Shown piece by piece: positions 58,995 to 64,000 of a DNA stretch of 64,000 bases. The stretch covers positions 85,405,072 to 85,469,071 of the forward strand of contig NC_067483.1 of assembly GCF_947179515.1 (NCBI RefSeq), read 5' to 3'. Each line of letters opens with the position of its first letter. The stretch's first letter is position 1. The notes under the pieces were generated by a model. It was not told the DNA's origin. It did not search any database and saw only the letters and a program-made list of their open reading frames with translations. Made by a program: the position numbers and the translations under genes. This stretch comes from Apodemus sylvaticus. Lineage: Eukaryota > Chordata > Mammalia > Rodentia > Muridae.

Positions 58995-59044
58995 GTAGGT
59001 ACCACGGGGAGAAAAGAATAAAAATATTTTTCTTCAAAATAATA

Positions 59045-59290
59045 TAGTGTCAGGGGCTAAGGCCTCGAGTTTGGATGCTCAGAACTCATATACATGCTGA
59101 GTAGGTATAGCAGCCCACCTGAAATTCCATCACTTGGATGGTAGAGTTAGGGAGTCCCCAGAACAAGTGCGTGGATAGACTAGTTGTGTCTGTGAGCTCT
59201 GAGTTTGATAGAGAGACCTGCCTCAAAGAGTCAGGTGGAGAGCAATCGAGGATGACTCCTGATACCACCCACGTGTCTATACACATAAGT
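59045..59290 (+). repeat. B4 SINE
   Basis: caggggctaaggcctcgagt ... ctgaaattccatcacttgga ... gactcctgataccacccacg. Confidence 0.6.
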
Positions 59291-60235
59291 ATGCACATAT
59301 ATATGTACCTGAACATACATGTACCCATACAGACATGGACACACATGCAATACAGCACACATGCAGCACAGCACACACATGTACACACACTAAAACAATG
59401 TACAGTTAGTAAACTAAATAACACATTCTCTTTTCACTGTCCTTTGTGCTTCTCAGGGGCAAATAGCCATCCTTTGGTTTGAAAGCAGAGGATATAAGCT
59501 CTGCCTTCTATGAGCTTCTCCCTCAAAGTGGGATTGGATAAATGTATACAAAAAGGTAACATAATTAGTCTTTGAAGGTTTGAAGATCAGTTGTGTAAAC
59601 GGAAATTGAAACTAATGGGGAAAAGTGCACTTGGGTTGCCTTTGTCAAAGGAGGCTGCCAGACAGACATGTACACGTGGATCTCACACATCCACTCATCC
59701 GGAGGGACTTTCTATGTCCTTGTTTGTTTGTTTGTTTGTTTGTTTGTTGTTTTCCCCAGAAGATCTTCTTATACCTCTGTTGTTTCAGTCTGAACACTTG
59801 GTGATGGGAGTTATAAAATTGCCTCCCTAAAAGGAAACACACCTGGTACAAGACAGCATGGTGCACTGTTACAGAGTAGCTCAGAGGAAAGAGCAGGCTA
59901 CTTTGCTTGAGAAGGGACAGGTGAACAAAAAAAATAGGTGAAATTTGTGAGTGAAGAATAAGTAAACACTCAGCAGGCAGAAGGACGCCAAGGCCAGGCA
60001 CAGCCACCAGCGAGCGCCAGGGTGAGGAACAAGCTGGAGCGCTCTAGCAGTCATGCCAATACTCAACTCCTCCTTTGTGTCCCTAATCTACTGTTGCTCT
60101 ACCTCTGTGTCACCAACAGCCAGTCATTATACAGTGAGCACACGAGGAATGCAGACATATAAAATGGAATGGGGCTTCAATGACTCTCCTTTTGGCTATA
60201 GAGCATGACCCTCTTTGTACCATGTCGAGATTTCA
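59290..60235. other. Intron 13 sequence; (TTTG)n at 59721-59750, no gene recognised
   Basis: CA-rich imperfect repeats at 59280-59395 and a TTTG tract. The rest is unassigned. Confidence 0.4.
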
Positions 60236-60239
60236 TGAG

Positions 60240-61280
60240 TTTTAATTTTTTTCAAGTCCTATTTTTAATGATGTTTCTTAAACACTCTAACTTTCCTTGT
60301 AGCCCACTACCTACCAGAGGTAGTAGGGAAGAAAGTATATAGGGGAAGTGGACCTGTTTAGAAAGGTATTTTGGAGCAACTCCTGTCTGTGTTGTCTGAA
60401 AATCAGCAGTTCAGTTCACAGGTCAGCAGGAAGCACAGTTTGATCCACTCAGGAACACTTCAGGATACACCAGCAATCCAGTTCGGTAAAGTCTGGTTAG
60501 CAACAATGGTGACAAGACCTGGTAGAGACAGCCAGGCCTCAGCCTTGGCTAGTGTCAGCAGGAGGGACCAACAGAAACACCAGGAGAAATTCTCAGCTGT
60601 GCCTCTCTGAGGGAAGCAAAGATCAGTGAGGACAAGAGAGACTCAGAAGTGGTTACACAGCCAGCGATCCCATCGAGCCAATCTCTGTCTCCATCACACC
60701 ATGGAGTAACATTTATGCCCTCCAAACATCCCACGTCCTCCACTTCTCTTGCCTCAGCCCAGGTCTTACCTCAGCACAGCTCTTGGCCTCAGTGCGTGCA
60801 TTCAACCGCAGCACACCACCAGAAGCTTTTTGGTGCATTTCTCTCTGTGGTGTCCCAACAAATGCAGTTCAGCTATGCAGTCTAAAGCAAACCAATACAT
60901 GTGTGTCTTAGCAAAGAATCCTTCACCGTGTCTCCGCTCATGGGCTTGCTTTAATGGAACGTCCTCTCTCCTGTATCTGCTTCAATGAAACATTCCTTCG
61001 CCCAGCAAAACACCATCCAACCAGCTTTCTTTCTTTCTTTCTTTTTTTTTTTTAAAGAATTATTTATTATATAAGTACACTGTAGCTGTCTTCAGACACA
61101 CCAGAAGAGGGCAACAGATCTCATTACAGATGGTCGTGAGCCACCATGTGGTTGCTGGGATTTGAACTCAGAACCTCTGGAAGAGCAGTCAGTGCTCTTA
61201 ACAGACGAGCCACCTCACCAGCCCCCAACTGACTTTCTAATGAACCCTTAAGTTTCCACTTCAGAGCATTAAACTGTGAA
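60240..61280. repeat. Unnamed rodent repeat (family D), split by a B2
   Basis: Longer copy of 52560-53175; resumes after the B2 with tgaacccttaagtttccact, cf. gaatcctcaagtttccact at 53090. Confidence 0.6.
61036..61226 (-). repeat. B2 SINE
   Basis: Reverse B2 (aaagaattatttattatata ... gagccacctcaccagcccc) inserted in the family D repeat. Confidence 0.93.
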
Positions 61281-61284
61281 AATG

Positions 61285-62120
61285 TGGTCTATCCCCAGCC
61301 CTGTCAGTACACACTCCCTAGAAGCTGTGTTAGCTGCATGTCCCCTCTGCCCCCAACACCACACCACCCTGACTCACAGCTGCACGAGTTACCAACCTGC
61401 ATCCTACAGCTGAAGCATAAAACTGCACCCTTGACTGAGTCTGCACTTTCTGCCTTCAGAGGTTTGGCTGTGACCTTTGCAGATACCTTCTGGAACCCTG
61501 GGGTTTCTCCTGTCCTCTCAATCTGTGAATGTGTTGCGGCTTCCTCTTTGCCTGATCCTGCCCAGTCCAGCTTTACCCTACAGATCTATCTCACCTGACA
61601 TCAGGTCTCAGTTACACCATTCGTTCCCTGGCTTCTTTATGCCCTGTGAGGCCTTTTTGCCCTCCCTGCAAAAGGGAACATGGGTCTTGTGGAGATGTTA
61701 GAATAATAAGTGGGGTTATTTATGAAAAGTATGCAAAAAACAGTGCCTGCCACAGAATCATTCTCTAATAAGAGTCGGGGGAGGGGAAGTTTCCACTTTC
61801 TTTCTTTCTCCGGGGCAGACCTGGTTCAGACCTAATCTCCTAGGCCCACTGCAGTGTACAGTGACCTCTCTCTGAAATGCAGCGCAAGTCCCTGCTAAGC
61901 AACAGGGAAAGGTGGTGCTGTAATAGAGACAGATTGTCTTATTAGCCATGGAAATCAAAACCTGTGTACCAACTATAGAATATGCTCTCAAGCACAGGTT
62001 CCTTTTTTGCACTCTCAAGCCATTCATGACTAAGCAAGCCATCGGCCTCTTGGGAAATAGTCATGAGATAGACAGTACCAGCTCTGCTCTTTTCCCATCC
62101 AGTGATGTCCGGCTCTTCTT
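61285..62120. other. Intron 13 sequence with no recognised feature
   Basis: C/T-rich stretches with short frames. No match to the missing Catspere exons. Confidence 0.4.
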
Positions 62121-62127
62121 AAAACTG

Positions 62128-62290
62128 CCAGGCCAGAGGCAGGCAGATTTCTGAGTTCGAGGCCAACCTGGTCTACAGAGTGAGTACCAGGACAGCCAGG
62201 TCTATACAGAGAAACCCCGTCTCAAAAAACAAAACCAAAAACAAAACCAATACAACAAACAACACAACAACAACAAAAACAAACAAAAAA
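62128..62290 (+). repeat. B1 SINE 3' part with A-rich tail
   Basis: gccagaggcaggcagatttc ... gagaaaccccgtctcaaaaa, then AAC/AAAC repeats. Confidence 0.93.
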
Positions 62291-62604
62291 CTTGTGGGGG
62301 CCAAATGGGCTAGAATGAGCCATTTGAATTGGAACCTGACATCTTTGTCACTCTGTTGTTTCATTGCATGCCGCATAAAGAACTGTCATTTCCAACAAGG
62401 CATCATGTCACCTTTCAGCCTTGCACCAAGGGCTGAACATGGAGTAGTGTAAGCCAGCCCCCAGAAGTCCCTGCTATTTCTTTGGGAGAAGAATTGGCTA
62501 ATGGGGAGATGACAACTCTTAATATGTCACCCACCAGTATGTCAATAGCAAAGGCCATTGGAATTCCCATGTGGGATCCATTGTTCCATGTGAATTTGCT
62601 GTAC

Positions 62605-62800
62605 CTGCTGCTGAAGGAGTACTCAGCAGTAAGAGCTCAGTTCTCACATTCAGTTCCTAGCACCCATATGGGCTGCCTGTCAACTGCTTGCTAGTCTAGC
62701 TCCAGGCAATCCCACGTCGTCTTCTGGCCTGTGAGCACCTAGATACACGTGGTACACATACATACAAGCAGGCAGATACACACATAAACATTTGCTGACC
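62605..62800 (+). repeat. B3-like SINE
   Basis: ctgctgaaggagtactcagc ... cattcagttcctagcaccc ... gtcgtcttctggcctgtgag. Confidence 0.65.
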
Positions 62801-63132
62801 CTCAACCTAAACTGAAGAGGTAGGAATTGTTGAAGAAAATATTTAATCACAATCTGGAGCTTCTACCCTGCCTTTGATGATTCAGACACACACACACACT
62901 ATTTATATTGATAATAAGGCTTTATTAGCGCTGAGGCTGAGATGCTCTAAAATCTATTACCTATTAATAACCCCAAGTTACTACTTACTATGTTTCATTT
63001 GGGCTGCTTTCAATTCCAATTGGCCAGCCCTCATAGTCATGCTTTCTTGACTCCTTGTCTTTTCTCCTTTCTCCATCTTCTTCTGTTTGTGGTCTCTTCC
63101 AACCCTAGGCCTGGGATCACCAAGCCCCACCT

Positions 63133-63266
63133 ATCAGACATACCAGAAGAGGGCATCAGATACCATTACAGATGGCTGAGAGCCACCATGCAGTTGCTGG
63201 GAATTGAACTCAGGACCTCTGGAAGAGCAGTCAGTGCTCTTAACTGCTGAGCCATCTCTCCAGCCC
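63133..63266 (-). repeat. B2 SINE (5' part)
   Basis: gacataccagaagagggcat ... gagccatctctccagccc. Confidence 0.93.
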
Positions 63267-63629
63267 TCAACTCTGTCTTCTTAAGCTTTCTTTTAAGGCT
63301 GACACAGTCATTATTTTAGCTACAGACGCTTGCATAATTTTTAGGCAATATATTTCTAAATATTAACAGCAGAGTAAAGTGGTGGCCAAGAGTTCTTCCT
63401 TAATGGTGGAGATTTGATGAAGTTAACCTTCTTTCAACTGTAAATCCAATGTGTCTGGTTTGAAAAGCAAAAAAGTTCTCTTGTTTTCAGAGCACAGTCA
63501 TAATTCTGTCATGTCCTTTGTAGAAAAACATTGGATCTCTTCAACAATGGAGGGACTTACATACAATACCTTTATCAAATCATGGTCAGGCAAAAAGCAG
63601 GAAGATTAATTGATGTTGTGGATGGCCCT

Positions 63630-63800
63630 GGTGCTGTTCTTGTGAACCAATCCCCTAATGAATAAAGGAGCCAGTCACTGGGCAAGTAGGCGGGACTTCC
63701 ATGTTGGACAGAAGAAGAGAGAAAGCAGGAGGAAGTTAGCTCTCTTTGGAGATGGAACAGCAGAGGGATAAGATGTATTTTCCTAGTATCATGTCCTATC
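63630..63800 (+). repeat. Fragment related to the LTR-like element at 3721-4280
   Basis: Contains an AATAAAG-GC-GCCA(A/G)T layout followed by GGC...GG.ACTTCC, as at 3790-3865. Confidence 0.4.
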
Positions 63801-64000
63801 CGGAAGGATCTGCCACTGGAGGGATCATATTTTATTTTATTTTTTCAATAATTTTTTATTATATTCAACACAATATATACTTTATACCAGTCATAAAAAT
63901 GATGTACATGTTAATAAATGAACATAAATAGATAAAGTCTTTTAGTTTGTTTATGTGTTTTGCTTTTAATAGAGCTTAAACTCTTGGCTCTTACTGTGGA
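63800..64000. other. Window end, A/T-rich intron
   Basis: No exon or repeat recognised. Confidence 0.4.

Noticed and set aside
63524..63608. Exon-like segment (tttgtag ... aaaaacattggatctcttc) considered as Catspere exon 14
   Set aside because: None of its frames matches the expected next conserved block (VFE-like after TAKP), and no good donor follows.

Overview
The window is vertebrate, specifically murine rodent, nuclear DNA. It is packed with rodent-restricted SINEs (B1, B2, B3, B4/ID), rodent-type L1, class II endogenous retroviruses (ERVs) and long microsatellites. One spliced protein-coding gene runs through it on the + strand. No bacterial gene, CRISPR array, operon or novel enzyme system is present, and most long open frames are simple-repeat or transposon translations.

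The host gene is recognised as Catspere, the epsilon auxiliary subunit of the sperm CatSper calcium channel. I could place 13 consecutive coding exons: 1306-1376, 17221-17269, 21715-21788, 22542-22611, 23566-23636, 29951-29975, 35108-35185, 45965-46071, 48384-48876, 51905-52382, 54408-54862, 56183-56241 and 58919-58994. All have AG/GT borders and phases that agree at every junction, giving 2106 nt (702 codons) with no stop. The C-terminal part (Ig-like/stem remainder, membrane segment and tail) must lie beyond 64000. Mouse has two Catspere copies, and the sequence alone does not say which one this is.

Region by region: 1-1300 holds repeats and a small CpG-containing promoter area. Intron 1 (1377-17220) contains a nearly full-length but broken antisense betaretrovirus-like provirus (5401-12194, 6-bp target duplication). 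Introns 2-4 hold SINEs, microsatellites, a U2 snRNA fragment and a G-rich tract. Intron 5 holds a solo LTR inside a B3 SINE, a truncated L1 with an apparent 3' transduction, and an Rpl35a processed pseudogene. Intron 6 holds many SINEs, including three adjacent antisense B2 copies next to exon 7. Intron 7 contains a second, rearranged provirus of the same family (35810-39583) with an inverted internal block, and an ancient L1 cut up by younger repeats. Intron 8 contains the 5' half of an L1 and an older L1 that runs almost to exon 9. Intron 11 begins with a ~0.6 kb GATA/GGTA array. The rest is repeat-rich intron.

The items most worth following up are the second provirus, whose inversion joint falls at the last base of the primer-binding site; the L1 with a transduced 3' flank; the 25-bp Catspere microexon; and conserved tandem stem-loops near the 3' end of both proviruses that resemble an RNA export element. 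Repeat family names were assigned by eye and are less certain than the element boundaries.
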